Shown one piece after another: positions 1-9,896 of a DNA stretch of 49,080 nucleotides (within the stretch, counting starts at the first letter, position 1; every line of letters starts with the position of its first letter). Under the pieces are notes generated by a model. That model worked only from the letters and a program-made list of their open reading frames with translations, made no database searches and had not been told where the DNA came from. Origin of the DNA: Sphingomonas colocasiae (lineage in GTDB: Bacteria > Pseudomonadota > Alphaproteobacteria > Sphingomonadales > Sphingomonadaceae); contig NZ_JAINVV010000018.1 of NCBI RefSeq assembly GCF_019880585.1, positions 1 to 49,080 of the forward strand. The letters are read 5' to 3'. The position numbers were made by a program, and so were the translations under genes.

Positions 1-153
1 GGGCGGCTTGCCGTCCTCGATGCGGCCTTCGTTGCGAAGATCGCGACCTTCCTGCGCCTTGCGCTTCGATTCCGGGCTGTCGCCATTCTCGAAGGCTTCC
101 TCCTTCACATAGCCGGCCGCTTCCTTGATCTGTCCCTTGACGCTCATGATCAT
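1..153 (-). CDS. Small hydrophilic stress-type protein, C-terminus cut by window edge
   Basis: The frame begins MIMSVKGQIKEAAGYVKEEA and is rich in Lys, Glu and Asp. It runs off the window after about 50 residues. The complete paralogue at 18821-19003 has 60 residues, so only about ten are missing. An aaaggag ribosome site lies just before the ATG. The opening residues (VKGQIKEAAGYVKE) recall CsbD-like general stress proteins, but the rest does not, so I name no family. It lies downstream of the oxidoreductase on the same strand. Confidence 0.7.
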   Translation of the reverse strand, partial: MIMSVKGQIKEAAGYVKEEAFENGDSPESKRKAQEGRDLRNEGRIEDGKPP

Positions 154-322
154 CTCCTTTGCAGATGCAGGAGAAAACCGATCAAGGGGGGTGGAAGTTG
201 CCCCGAGCCCCGACAGTTTATTTTTGCAGCCCCATGCAACCTTGGCTCCTCCGCAGAGTTTGGCAGCGCCGCGCACGCGCACCGCATCTAGAATTCGCGA
301 CTGAACCCGAACAGGTCGGCGT
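1..322. repeat. Long imperfect direct repeat, copy A
   Basis: This stretch matches 18851-19174 in the same orientation, with scattered substitutions and a few indels. It covers a small stress gene (1-153), its upstream region, and the last codons of the FAD oxidoreductase that ends at 288. In the partner copy only about ten codons of the oxidoreductase tail survive (ending LFGVDREF against LFGFSREF here). The repeat therefore marks a duplication of a genomic segment and is not a transposon end. Confidence 0.85.
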
Positions 323-1511
323 CCGCATCGCCTGCCCCGCAGATCTCGCTTCGCAATATCTGGGCCGCCATCATCGAGAAGGTGATGCCGTTGCCGCCAT
401 AGCCCATCGCGGCGAAGCAGTTCGGCATGCGCGGAACACGGCCGACGGTCGGAATGCCGAGCGGGTTGTTTCCGAAACTGCCGGCCCATGCGAAGGCCGG
501 AGCCGGATCGATCGCAGGAAGCAGTGCGTGCAGCTTGCGCTCGAGGATAGCGGTCTTGGCGGCGATCCTGGCGTCGCGCTGGTCCGGGTCCGCGATATCC
601 TCGTCCTCGCCCCCGCAGATGACCGCGCCGTCCGGCGTCGTGCGGATGTAGAGATAGGGATCCGACGCCTCCCAGATCATCGCGGCGCCCGGCCAGATGC
701 GCCCGGGCTGGGGCCGCGTCGCGATCACCCAGGTCGACATGATGGAGTTGCCCTTGCGCGGCACGCCTTTCAGCATCTCATAGCCCGTCGCGAAAATGAC
801 GTTGCCCGCGCGGATCTCGCCGCCACCGCCGAGGCCAAGCGTGACGCCATGTCGCGAGGGCTCGACAGCGACCACGTCGGCAGGCGCGTAGAGGCGCGCG
901 CGCCGCGACTGCGCGATCCGCAGATAGGCGACGGCCATCCGGCGCGGATCGGCGCTATAATTGCCGAAGCCGACAATCGCGTGGCGCCCGCGAATACCGT
1001 AATGCCGCTCGAGGTCCGCAGGGCCGAGCAGCTCGATCTCGAAGCCGGCGTCGCGACGCGCATCGGCTTCGGCTGCGAGCGCATCGGGACCGAGGATATT
1101 GCCGTCGAGATAAAGCGAAGGCCTGGTCGCCGCATCGACCTTCAGTCCGAGGCGCTGGCTGCGCGAGCGAAGCGCATCCACCGCGAGGCGCGAGCGTCGC
1201 CAGATGCGCGTCGCGCGCTCGCGCCCGATCCGGGCCGTCATGTGCGAGAGCGGCATGTCGAGTTCATATTGCAGCAGCGCGGTGGAGGCCGCCGTCGAGC
1301 CGACCGCAGGGCCGCGGCGATCGACGATGACGACGTCAAGTCCCGCCTCGCTCAGCATCTCGGCGATGAGAGCGCCCGAAATGCCCGCGCCGACAACGGC
1401 AACGTCGCACGTGATGGAGCGTGTGAAGGGACGCACATCGAGAGCGGGTCGCCGCCGCTCCATCCAGATCGGGCGCCCCGTCCTGAGGTCGCGATGGTGC
1501 GTTGCCGACAT
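288..1511 (-). CDS. FAD-dependent oxidoreductase (DAO family)
   Basis: This 407-residue protein has a dinucleotide-binding Rossmann motif near its N-terminus (VVGAGISG, residues 39-46, then an acidic/basic VIVDRR end of the second strand). Its C-terminal AAMGYGGNGITFSMMAA is typical of D-amino-acid-oxidase/glycine-oxidase-like flavoproteins. Members oxidise amines or amino acids with FAD; the substrate cannot be read here. I chose the ATG at 1511 because ggag sits 5 bases upstream; a start at 1526 would add five residues. A possible EcfG promoter lies at 1568-1592. The last codons are duplicated near 19150, where the rest of the gene is absent. Confidence 0.85.
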   Translation of the reverse strand: MSATHHRDLRTGRPIWMERRRPALDVRPFTRSITCDVAVVGAGISGALIAEMLSEAGLDVVIVDRRGPAVGSTAASTALLQYELDMPLSHMTARIGRERATRIWRRSRLAVDALRSRSQRLGLKVDAATRPSLYLDGNILGPDALAAEADARRDAGFEIELLGPADLERHYGIRGRHAIVGFGNYSADPRRMAVAYLRIAQSRRARLYAPADVVAVEPSRHGVTLGLGGGGEIRAGNVIFATGYEMLKGVPRKGNSIMSTWVIATRPQPGRIWPGAAMIWEASDPYLYIRTTPDGAVICGGEDEDIADPDQRDARIAAKTAILERKLHALLPAIDPAPAFAWAGSFGNNPLGIPTVGRVPRMPNCFAAMGYGGNGITFSMMAAQILRSEICGAGDADADLFGFSREF

Positions 1512-1567
1512 GTCATCTCCATCCATGCAAGTGCGGACGGCCAGGGAAAAGGCCGTTGCCGGGACAC

Positions 1568-1592
1568 AACGCGCCAGCCGCCGATCGCTTCC
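1568..1592 (-). promoter_or_regulatory. Candidate EcfG-type stress promoter for the FAD oxidoreductase
   Basis: Read on the minus strand it is GGAAG-N16-CGTT, one base off the -35 consensus GGAAC with a perfect -10. The predicted transcription start lies about 50 bases before the ATG at 1511. Confidence 0.4.
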
Positions 1593-1734
1593 ATGCGATT
1601 GGCGCGATCGCGGCTCGGAATTTCCTGCGGCAGGGTCGCTGTCAAATCCCTTGAACCGAACCGGATCCCCCGGTTCCTCATCCGCATGGGCGTGCCCGGT
1701 CCCCGGGTGCAGCGTCCGACAGCAACGTCGCCCC

Positions 1735-1980
1735 TTATGGGACGATACGCCCGCTCATCGCCCTCGCCCGCTCACCGTCGAGCGTCAGCCGGTAGCGCCG
1801 TCGCCCCGCGCTGACCTCGCTCTCCACCAGACCTGCCGACAGCAAGGCGGCGGCGGTGCGCGGATTGATGTCGGGATGAACGCCGCGCCATTCACCCGGA
1901 CGGAAACGCGCGAGCGCAGTTTGCTGCGATGTGGTGAGACGCAGGACGGCTACGGTTTCGTGGCGCAGTTCCGGCGTCAT
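1735..1980 (-). CDS. Small protein with a winged-helix-like C-terminus
   Basis: An 81-residue protein starting MTPELRHETVAVLRLT. The segment TAAALLSAGLVES followed by RRYRLTLDGERAR has the look of a MarR-type recognition helix and wing (a short helix, a hydrophobic turn, then a basic beta hairpin), so it may bind DNA. I prefer the ATG at 1980 over the GTG at 1998. No named family is recognised. It lies between the oxidoreductase and the BrkB gene, all on the minus strand. Confidence 0.6.
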   Translation of the reverse strand: MTPELRHETVAVLRLTTSQQTALARFRPGEWRGVHPDINPRTAAALLSAGLVESEVSAGRRRYRLTLDGERARAMSGRIVP

Positions 1981-2019
1981 CGGCCGGCATCCGCCCACGG
2001 CGCCCGCCGCGCCGGGGGA

Positions 2020-2115
2020 TCACGCATCGTCTCGCATATCATGGTGGCCGCGCTTCTCGGTCAGCAGGCCGGTTTTGACAAGCCTTCCATAAAACCATTC
2101 GTCGCGGCACGGCAT
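2020..2115 (-). CDS. Possible 31-residue protein
   Basis: An ATG at 2115 opens a short frame beginning MPCRDEWFYGRLVKTGLL and ending DMRDDA. A purine-rich ggggg stretch precedes the ATG. It stops about 40 bases before the winged-helix-like gene starts, so the two could share a transcript. Its composition is more protein-like than the same frame further upstream, which is Arg/Ala-rich and probably not translated. Short length makes this uncertain. Confidence 0.3.
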   Translation of the reverse strand: MPCRDEWFYGRLVKTGLLTEKRGHHDMRDDA

Positions 2116-2430
2116 CGCCCCCGCCAGCCGCCGGGACGCCGGGCGATGGATCGCGCTTGAGGAACGGGCCGGCGCCTTTAGCCTCAAGGACCTGGACATG
2201 CGCGCCGACCACCCGGCAGAGAACCGACGGCCCCCTTTTGCCCGTTCAACGAGCGGAAGACGGCTTCCCTCATGCCAGGGAGCGGCACCGAGCCGGTCAA
2301 TCAGATCCGTTTTGGACGATATCGCCGCCGACGCCAGGACAGCGGCGGGGATCCGGCCAAGCCACCGCCGTGCGCAAGCCGTCATGATCTGCGCGGCCAC
2401 GCAACGGGCATCATCGGCGGCCCCGGGGTA
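2116..2430. other. Stretch without a convincing gene
   Basis: Several frames are open here, but all give Arg/Pro/Ala-rich translations typical of high-GC shadows. I see no promoter or hairpin that I would defend. Confidence 0.5.
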
Positions 2431-3444
2431 TCAGGGCGCCACGGCGACCAGGTCGGAAACCCTCGCACCGCGGCTGCCGGCGGACCGGTCCGGCCCTATG
2501 GTGGTGTCGATCGCGGTCTGCTTCTCCAGTTCGGCGTTCAGCTCGGCGCCCACGCACAGCAGATAAGCAAGCAGATACAGCCAGAGCAGGAAAACCACCA
2601 CGGCCCCCAGCGCGCCATATGTCGCGTTATAGCTGCCGAAATGGGCGACATAGGCGCTGAACCCCGTGGTCAGCAGCAGGCCGCCCAGGGTCATCAGCAG
2701 GGACCCCGGCGTGATCCAGACCCATTTGGCCCGCGCCCTGTCGGGGGCGTATCGAAAGGTGACCGCGACCATGAAGGACATGCCGGCGCCCGCCAGGAGC
2801 CAGACGGCGGCGCGGGCGATCCAGACCAGCAGGATCGGTTGCCCTTCGAGCAGCGCCTCCATCGCCACAAGCAGGGCCGAGACACAGATCAGCGCGACGC
2901 CCGAGGCGATGAAGCCGATCGTGAAGACCAGCGTGACGAGGTTCAGGTGGAAAAAGCCGCGCGTCTCGCGTTCCTCATAGGCGATGTTGAGCGCCATGAT
3001 CAGGCCCGAGGACGCCCGCATCGCGCCGTAGACGGACGTGATGATGGCGAAGAGCAGCGCCCAGCCCTTCGTCGAGGAGGCGGTCGCCACCATGTCCTGC
3101 AGCTGCCGGGCGACGATGCTCGCGACATCGGCCGGCATCAGCGAGAACAGGTCGCTCATATATCCGGCGATCGATGCGGGATCGGCGGCAATGCCGTATA
3201 TCAGGACCGCCGCGCCGATCAGCGGCACGAAGGAGAGAAAGGCGAAGAAAGCGACACCTGCGGACACGAGCGAGACATTGTCCTTGCCGGTCTCGAACCA
3301 CACGCGCTTCAGAATCTGCCACCAGGCCGCCCTCGGCATCGCCCAGGGCGATCGCGCGTCCCGCCCCGGGGCGCCGTCATCGAGCGCCGTCACCATCATG
3401 CCGCCTTCGGGAAGGGACGGAGTCCCCGATATCATCTGGTCCAT
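2431..3444 (-). CDS. BrkB/YihY-family inner-membrane protein
   Basis: A 337-residue protein with about six hydrophobic segments spread between residues 55 and 310. The conserved opening of the family is present: an amphipathic KDNVSLVSAGVAFFAFLSFVPL stretch, then YGAMRASSGLIMALNIAYE. These are integral inner-membrane proteins; the old annotation as ribonuclease BN is wrong for the family and the transport role is not settled. The C-terminus after the last segment (AELNAELEKQT) is short and polar. An alternative start at 3399 (MMVTALDDG) has a GAAGG site in front and fits better with the promoter at 3453-3477, which would make the 3444 start almost leaderless. Confidence 0.88.
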   Translation of the reverse strand: MDQMISGTPSLPEGGMMVTALDDGAPGRDARSPWAMPRAAWWQILKRVWFETGKDNVSLVSAGVAFFAFLSFVPLIGAAVLIYGIAADPASIAGYMSDLFSLMPADVASIVARQLQDMVATASSTKGWALLFAIITSVYGAMRASSGLIMALNIAYEERETRGFFHLNLVTLVFTIGFIASGVALICVSALLVAMEALLEGQPILLVWIARAAVWLLAGAGMSFMVAVTFRYAPDRARAKWVWITPGSLLMTLGGLLLTTGFSAYVAHFGSYNATYGALGAVVVFLLWLYLLAYLLCVGAELNAELEKQTAIDTTIGPDRSAGSRGARVSDLVAVAP

Positions 3445-3452
3445 CCGCTCTC

Positions 3453-3477
3453 AACGAAAGGGCGATGGTCCGGTTCA
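3453..3477 (-). promoter_or_regulatory. Candidate EcfG-type promoter for the BrkB gene
   Basis: Minus-strand TGAAC-N16-CGTT: perfect -10 and spacing, one mismatch in the -35. Transcription would begin near 3445, supporting translation from 3399 or leaderless translation from 3444. Confidence 0.5.
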
Positions 3478-3628
3478 ATGCCGCCCTGCTCGCCCCCGGC
3501 CGTTCACGGATCGACCGCCGACATGTCCCCGGAAAAATGTCGCTTTCTAACAATATGTCGACGGCAAGCCCGGTTAGGCGCAATGCGCGACCCGAAGAGT
3601 CCTTGTAACAGGGGGTTCTTTTCCTGGC

Positions 3629-3660
3629 GACCCGGACGGCATGCCGTCCGGGTCTTCCTT
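3629..3660 (+). terminator. Perfect 26-bp palindrome with T-rich tail, no obvious gene upstream
   Basis: Positions 3629-3654 are a perfect inverted repeat (13-bp arms starting gacccggacggca), followed on the plus strand by ttcctttcc. It looks like an intrinsic terminator for plus-strand transcription, yet the plus strand from 3445 to 3628 has no clear gene; a 23-codon frame from 3538 (MSLSNNMS...) ends just before it. On the minus strand it would follow the small gene at 3891-4082 but lacks a T run. The rest of 3478-3890 shows nothing else. Confidence 0.6.
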
Positions 3661-3890
3661 TCCGGCGATCCGCCCCAGGATCGCCCCGGGTGGACAATGC
3701 CTTCATCATGGCCGGGCCGGACGCGACACCGGGGACGCTTGGCCGCGTTGACAAATTGCTTCCAGCTCCATGGGAACCAATGCTTGTCGCGCGGGTGTCA
3801 TGGATCGCATCCATGGCCTGATCTTGACGGGCTGGAACGGCTCGCTGCCGATTGAGGGTGACAGGGACGGGTACGAACCTGCAGGCTCCG

Positions 3891-4082
3891 CTAATCGGGA
3901 CGGCTCGCCCGTTCCGGATCCTCGTGCTTCAATTCGCGGTCCGCCTCGTCGATCGCGCGAAGCAATTGCGCGAAACACGGGGCGTCATCCACGGCATATG
4001 CGCGCCGGAACGCCGGCCCCAGCCGCCCCAGATCATCCGCCGTCAGAAGACCGATCGCTATGATCCGTTCGCCATCCGCCAA
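3891..4082 (-). CDS. Small conserved-looking hypothetical protein
   Basis: A 63-residue protein read from a TTG at 4082 that has a strong AGGAGG site five bases upstream. The frame stays open to an ATG at 4157, but the extra residues look unlike the rest and have no ribosome site. The body (LTADDLGRLGPAFRRAYAVD, then FAQLLRAIDEADREL) should form two or three helices. The helical spacing vaguely resembles NepR-type anti-sigma adaptors, but no diagnostic motif is present and I do not claim that. Confidence 0.6.
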   Translation of the reverse strand: MADGERIIAIGLLTADDLGRLGPAFRRAYAVDDAPCFAQLLRAIDEADRELKHEDPERASRPD

Positions 4083-4168
4083 GCGCGCCTCCTTGCCTTG
4101 TCCAATCGCAAACCAAGCTCGACGCCATTGGTGCCCTTCGGAGCGAGAGCGAAACAATCATCGGCAAT

Positions 4169-4193
4169 GGAACCTTGTGCCTCCACGATCGCT
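4169..4193 (+). promoter_or_regulatory. Candidate EcfG-type promoter for the gene at 4215
   Basis: GGAAC-N16-CGCT, perfect -35 and a -10 with one mismatch to CGTT. The predicted start falls just before the ribosome site of the gene at 4215. Confidence 0.5.
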
Positions 4194-4214
4194 CTGATCT
4201 GAAAGGAGATTTCC

Positions 4215-4463
4215 ATGAGCAACTGGATCGGCGCGCTGGTGGGCGCCGCCCTCGACCGCCGCGACGGCGACAGCGGCCTCAAGGGCGCCGCGATCGGCTA
4301 TGCGGTACAGGGTGTGGCACGCGTCGCGGTTCCCCTGGCGGTGACGTTCGCGATCGGATGGGCGGTGCAGAAGGGCTTCAAGACCACGATCGACCGGTTG
4401 CGCAACGGAAAGCCGGAAGCCGGCGGCGGGACGACCGCGACGGCCACGCGGCAGGCCGGATAG
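4215..4463 (+). CDS. Small glycine/alanine-rich membrane-associated protein
   Basis: An 82-residue protein with a well placed aaaggag site. Residues 1-20 (MSNWIGALVGAALDRRDGDS) and the hydrophobic stretch around residues 32-50 (VARVAVPLAVTFAIGWAV) suggest one membrane segment or amphipathic helices, followed by a polar Gly/Thr tail. No family is recognised. The upstream EcfG-like promoter and the neighbours point to a role in the general stress response. Confidence 0.7.
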   Translation: MSNWIGALVGAALDRRDGDSGLKGAAIGYAVQGVARVAVPLAVTFAIGWAVQKGFKTTIDRLRNGKPEAGGGTTATATRQAG

Positions 4464-4480
4464 AAGACTCGCCCGCGCGC

Positions 4481-4684
4481 TTATTCCGGTTCATCCGGAA
4501 GCTGGAATCCCCTGGCTTCCAGGGCGACCGCGACATCGGCCTTGCCGCTCTCCTGAAGCGTGTTGCAAACCGAGCAGCGCCAGCGAACGGTCTGGGCGAC
4601 CCGGAATGTGAAGGGTTGCTGGCCACCGCAGCCCGGTGTCGAGCATGCCAGCTTGAGCGTGTTCCTGAGTGATGGATGGACCAT
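4481..4684 (-). CDS. Small zinc-ribbon-like protein
   Basis: A 67-residue protein with four cysteines in two pairs, CSTPGC near residue 14 and CSVC near residue 37, spaced as in a zinc ribbon. The tail (KADVAVALEARGFQLPDEPE) is acidic. It ends 17 bases from the end of the plus-strand gene at 4215, so the two converge. The ligand arrangement suggests structural zinc; the function is unknown. Confidence 0.6.
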   Translation of the reverse strand: MVHPSLRNTLKLACSTPGCGGQQPFTFRVAQTVRWRCSVCNTLQESGKADVAVALEARGFQLPDEPE

Positions 4685-4807
4685 GAAGCCATTTAACCGG
4701 CGCTCACCCCGGACGCCAATCCATTCCGCATTTCCGGAACGTCATCCGGCCCCGGCCCGTGCGTGAAGACTTCGCCAGACGCGCCTGAACCGGCGTCCCC
4801 GGGCGAC

Positions 4808-4833
4808 GGAACAAATCGTCCCGGCCGTCCGTA
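4808..4833 (+). promoter_or_regulatory. Candidate EcfG-type promoter for the YeaQ-like gene
   Basis: GGAAC-N17-CGTA, perfect -35 and three of four -10 bases, with a predicted start about 35 bases before the ATG at 4877. Confidence 0.5.
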
Positions 4834-4876
4834 TCATGGCTGTCGAGCAAATTTTCGCACGAACGGGAGGATCATC

Positions 4877-5134
4877 ATGAGTCTGATCATCTGGCTTGTC
4901 ATCGGCGGCGTGATCGGCTGGCTCGCCAGCATCGTCATGCGTACCGATGCCCAGCAAGGCATTTTCCTCAACATCGTCGTCGGCATCGTCGGCGCCTTCC
5001 TTGCCGGCCTCGTCGTCAGCGGAGGGTCGATCAACAATTCGGGTTTCGACGCCCGGTCGCTGATCGCATCGTTCATCGGCGCGGTGGTGCTCCTGGGCAT
5101 CGTCAACCTGGTCCGCCGCGGATCGGTACGCTGA
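4877..5134 (+). CDS. GlsB/YeaQ/YmgE family membrane protein
   Basis: An 85-residue protein with three hydrophobic segments (residues 2-22, 28-50 and about 62-80). It carries the family hallmarks IIWLVIGGVIGWLAS near the start and NIVVGIVGAFLAG in the middle. The family is annotated as transglycosylase-associated, but it is simply a small inner-membrane protein often induced by stress. The start at 4877 has gggagg upstream; a longer frame from 4763 contains the promoter at 4808 and is rejected. Confidence 0.88.
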   Translation: MSLIIWLVIGGVIGWLASIVMRTDAQQGIFLNIVVGIVGAFLAGLVVSGGSINNSGFDARSLIASFIGAVVLLGIVNLVRRGSVR

Positions 5135-5406
5135 TCGCATGACAGGGCGGCAGGCGGCGGTTTCGGGCGCCCGCCGCGCCTGACACCATCAAGCCCCGCC
5201 GATCGCGACGATGCACGAGCATCCTCGCGCGGGCAGCGGTTCGAAACCCGGGAAACCACTTCGTCGGGCTTGCCGGAGCACGCTTGAAATCGGCGAGCTC
5301 CCATCGAACCGCCCCAGCCGGCGCACGGATCGGCGGGAGGCGCGATGCACGGGCTCATGCCGAGCGGGCGCCATCGGATCTCGTCGATCCGCGCATCCGG
5401 CGCGCC
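5135..5406. other. Intergenic region upstream of katE
   Basis: An imperfect GC-rich hairpin near 5149-5182 could end the YeaQ transcript. Open frames here are Arg-rich shadows. The katE promoter follows at 5407. Confidence 0.4.
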
Positions 5407-5432
5407 GGAACCCGCGCGGAGGCACCGACGTT
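5407..5432 (+). promoter_or_regulatory. EcfG-type promoter for katE
   Basis: GGAAC-N17-CGTT, a full match to the general-stress consensus of alphaproteobacteria. It lies 95 bases before the catalase ATG, leaving a 5' leader of about 85 bases. Confidence 0.7.
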
Positions 5433-5526
5433 CAGGAGGCTCGATCACCGATCGCCGACGAAATTGGTTCGAGGGCCCTCTTCGCCCGCGGACGACGTCC
5501 CCGATCGCCTGCAGGGAGGAAATGTC

Positions 5527-7686
<2,160 letters not shown>

Positions 7687-7795
7687 GCCCGGGCGGAGAA
7701 ACGCCGGCAAGGATGCCTGGCGCCATGCACGCCGCGTCCATGGCAGCGAAACCGCCGCCGGGCAAAGCGCGTTGTCTCCGGCATGTCACGCACCT

Positions 7796-7823
7796 GCCCC
7801 GGCCGACCGGCCGGGGCTTTTTC
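7796..7823 (+). terminator. Intrinsic terminator after katE
   Basis: A 10-bp perfect GC stem (gccccggccg and its complement) with a two-base loop, directly followed by ttttt. Confidence 0.85.
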
Positions 7824-7938
7824 CTTCCGGCGGCATGATGCGAAACCGCCGGCCTGCGACGCCCCGGGCGGGACCTGCGCCGCCTTGCACTGGCCCGGCA
7901 GCGGCGACACCTCCTCCTCGCCTCTCCGATCGCGAACG

Positions 7939-8136
7939 CTATTGCGGCCCGGCCCCCTCGCCCGGCCCCATCAGCCGAACCAGTTTCGAGATCACATCGT
8001 GCCAGAAGATCAGGCCCTCCTCGTCGTCGCGCTCGATACAGTCGTCGACCTGGCGCTTGACGAAACCGTCGATCGCGTCGCCATGGCGCTCCAGCAGCTC
8101 GGCAGCGAAGGTCCAGCGTTGATGCTCAGTGGCCAC
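7939..8136 (-). CDS. Small protein (DUF6961-like)
   Basis: A 65-residue protein from a GTG at 8136 that has an aaggag site nine bases upstream. The sequence (AAELLERHGDAIDGFVKRQV, then GLIFWHDVISKLVRLM) resembles small sphingomonad proteins in which an enzyme-like helix pair ends in a WxxI..L motif, the DUF6961 type; this is from memory and not searched. It is the second gene of a two-gene minus-strand unit with 8186-8419. Confidence 0.65.
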   Translation of the reverse strand: MATEHQRWTFAAELLERHGDAIDGFVKRQVDDCIERDDEEGLIFWHDVISKLVRLMGPGEGAGPQ

Positions 8137-8185
8137 AAGGCCGCTCCTTTCCGAGGTCCATCCGAAGCCTGCCCGGCCGGCCCTC

Positions 8186-8419
8186 TCACTGCTTCGTCGC
8201 GATCGCCGCGTCGATCTCGGGAGACGTGTCGCCAAGCTCGACGCTTCTGCGCCACAGGCAAGCGCCCAACGCCAGGAGCTCGGCTGCCTGCGCATCGCTC
8301 AGCGCGCCATGATGGTCGTTGAGGAAATGCGCGAGCCGCAGCACCGCGTCGGCGACGCGTTCGCAAGGCGCCTCCTCCGACATGATGGCCATGATCGCGA
8401 CAAGCCCCATCCGAGCCAC
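8186..8419 (-). CDS. Small helical hypothetical protein
   Basis: A 77-residue protein from a GTG at 8419 preceded by GGAG at a good distance; an internal ATG at 8383 is an alternative. Helical content is predicted from ADAVLRLAHFLNDHHGALSD and QAAELLALGACLWRRSVEL. The family is not recognised. It lies 49 bases upstream of the DUF6961-like gene on the same strand, so the pair is probably co-transcribed. Confidence 0.6.
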   Translation of the reverse strand: MARMGLVAIMAIMSEEAPCERVADAVLRLAHFLNDHHGALSDAQAAELLALGACLWRRSVELGDTSPEIDAAIATKQ

Positions 8420-8659
8420 GGATCAACTCCATACCAATATGCGACCATAGCAGCTTTTTTTTGTGAAGTGGCCGGGGCCGCATGCCTCGATCGGTCCGCG
8501 CATCGCGACGCCCGTCAGGCAGCCAGGGCCGCGAGGCGAAGACCGGTTGCGCCTTCTACACCTGAGGCGCCTTCCATTCATTGATCCAGATTGTTGAGCG
8601 CCGGATGCCGGTGTCGTAATTTCCGGATCGCTTCGAGCCGGAGCGGCTGGGAGACGGCC

Positions 8660-8902
8660 ATGACCTTCGACACCGAGAAAGCCTATATCGAACGGCGCCT
8701 GCGCCAGGAGCGCGACATGGCCGACCGGGCAACCGATCCATGCGCCTTTCGCACTCATATGGAGCTCAAGCGCCGGTACGAGCAGCGGCTGGCCGCCCTT
8801 CTTTCGCACCAGGAGGAAATACGCCCGGACGATGGCGCGGATCGCGAGAACAGCGCTTCCCTCCCGCTCAGTTCGGGGCCGGACGATGGAGCAGGCAGGT
8901 GA
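8660..8902 (+). CDS. Small charged helical protein
   Basis: An 80-residue protein beginning MTFDTEKAYIERRLRQERDM. The first 50 residues are strongly charged and helical, with the pattern RRxRQERxMAxxAxxPxAxxxHxELxxRYExR, as in small sphingomonad proteins such as the one at 15287-15454 (both pair an acidic/basic helix with a conserved H and E). The last 30 residues are polar and probably disordered. The function is unknown. Confidence 0.6.
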   Translation: MTFDTEKAYIERRLRQERDMADRATDPCAFRTHMELKRRYEQRLAALLSHQEEIRPDDGADRENSASLPLSSGPDDGAGR

Positions 8903-8990
8903 AATCCCGTCGGGGATGTGATCACGATGCCGGCGCGGCCGCGGTCGCTCCGGGATGGTCCACGCCCGGACGAAGCCGCACGACCGGCCT

Positions 8991-9020
8991 CTTGAAACCC
9001 GGTGCGGCCTGACTAGCTAG
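8991..9020 (+). promoter_or_regulatory. Possible heat-shock (RpoH) promoter for hsp20
   Basis: CTTGAAA at 8991-8997 matches the RpoH -35. A 13-base spacer leads to gactagctag, a weak -10. The hsp20 ATG follows about 105 bases later. Confidence 0.4.
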
Positions 9021-9125
9021 ATCATGCCGGGCGCCGTTTTCAGGGTCCGGCAGGACATGGAGGGCGTCGGCTCTTTGTTTCCGGCGCAGCTCATGCCCCG
9101 ATCGCTTCAAACGGAGGATTTGGAA

Positions 9126-9599
9126 ATGAGGACCAATTTCGACTTTGCCCCCTATCGCCGCTCCACGGTGGGCTTCGACCGTCTTTTCGATCTGCTGGAA
9201 AGCGGGACGAGAGCCGAGGGCAGCGAGGGCTATCCCCCTTTCGACATCGCGCGCGACGGCGAGGACAGCTATCGCATCACGCTCGCGATTGCCGGTTTCC
9301 GGCCCGACGACATCGAGATCGTCGCGCACCAGAACCAGCTCATCGTCACCGGCAAGCCGCGCGAGGATGACGAGAAACGCGACTATCTGCACCGGGGCAT
9401 AGCGATGCGCGCCTTCGAACGGCGCTTCCAGCTCGCCGATTTCATCGAGGTGGGCGACGCGATGTTCGAGGACGGCCTGCTCACGATCGCGCTCAGGCGC
9501 GTGGTGCCCGAAGCCATGAAACCGCGACGGATCGCGATCGCAAGCGGCTCCGCCGCGCACAGGCTCGAAGCACCGGCCGGGACGCATCAAGCCGCATGA
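9126..9599 (+). CDS. Small heat-shock protein Hsp20 (IbpA-like)
   Basis: A 157-residue alpha-crystallin chaperone that holds unfolded proteins in the cytoplasm. The N-terminus YRRSTVGFDRLFDLLE is typical of the IbpA class. The core beta-sandwich runs from about residue 35 (YPPFDIARDGEDSYRITLAI) to 135, with the conserved AFERRFQLADFIEV and the G-L-T-I motif (EDGLLTIALRR). A ggagg site precedes the ATG at 9126. Upstream CTTGAAA suggests RpoH control. A hairpin follows the stop. Confidence 0.94.
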   Translation: MRTNFDFAPYRRSTVGFDRLFDLLESGTRAEGSEGYPPFDIARDGEDSYRITLAIAGFRPDDIEIVAHQNQLIVTGKPREDDEKRDYLHRGIAMRAFERRFQLADFIEVGDAMFEDGLLTIALRRVVPEAMKPRRIAIASGSAAHRLEAPAGTHQAA

Positions 9600-9605
9600 T
9601 CGCAT

Positions 9606-9638
9606 GGGCTTGCCGGCGCCGCGCGCACCGGCAAGCCC
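9606..9638 (+). terminator. Hairpin after hsp20
   Basis: Perfect 11-bp stem (gggcttgccgg and complement) with an 11-base loop, seven bases after the stop; no T run, so termination may be weak or the hairpin may protect the mRNA 3' end. Confidence 0.55.
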
Positions 9639-9665
9639 GCAATCGCCGGCAATCGCCAGCGGCGA

Positions 9666-9691
9666 TGAAACCAGTCCCGCGACACGGGCGT
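9666..9691 (+). promoter_or_regulatory. Candidate EcfG-like promoter for the gene at 9741
   Basis: GAAAC-N17-CGTT, perfect -10 and four of five -35 bases. Confidence 0.4.
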
Positions 9692-9740
9692 TGCCCCCCG
9701 ACCTGCGGCCTTGTCCGCGTGGCGATCCGGAGAAATGACG

Positions 9741-9896
9741 ATGTCCGAAGTGGTCAGAAAATCGGCACGGCAAAGAACCCTGCTGGGTATCGGCGGCGCG
9801 ATCGGCTCGGGCGCCATCGTTGCCGCATTGCTCTATGCGCGGCGTCGCGAACCCAAGGAAGCGGCACCGGCGCCCCGCCCGCCCGACACCGACTGA
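9741..9896 (+). CDS. Small single-pass membrane protein
   Basis: A 51-residue protein with one membrane helix (LLGIGGAIGSGAIVAALLY), a basic juxtamembrane end (ARRREP) and a short Pro-rich tail. By the positive-inside rule the C-terminus may be cytoplasmic. GGAG lies eight bases before the ATG at 9741; a second ATG at 9735 is also possible. A likely stress-induced micro-membrane protein, with no family recognised. Confidence 0.65.
   Translation: MSEVVRKSARQRTLLGIGGAIGSGAIVAALLYARRREPKEAAPAPRPPDTD

Noticed and set aside
153-201. EcfG promoter for the small stress gene of repeat copy A (GCAAC-N17-GGTT)
   Set aside because: Two mismatches, and the spacing is changed to 20 bases in copy B, so the site is not conserved.
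159-2160. Long plus-strand open frames across the oxidoreductase and the small winged-helix gene
   Set aside because: They oppose a flavoprotein with a clear Rossmann motif; their sequence is Arg/Pro-rich. The short conserved stretch near 190-310 (KLPRAPTVYF...) also occurs in the repeat copy, but only because the DNA is duplicated.
3891-4082. NepR-like anti-sigma factor for EcfG
   Set aside because: Only helix spacing is similar; no conserved NepR residues and no adjacent phyR or ecfG.
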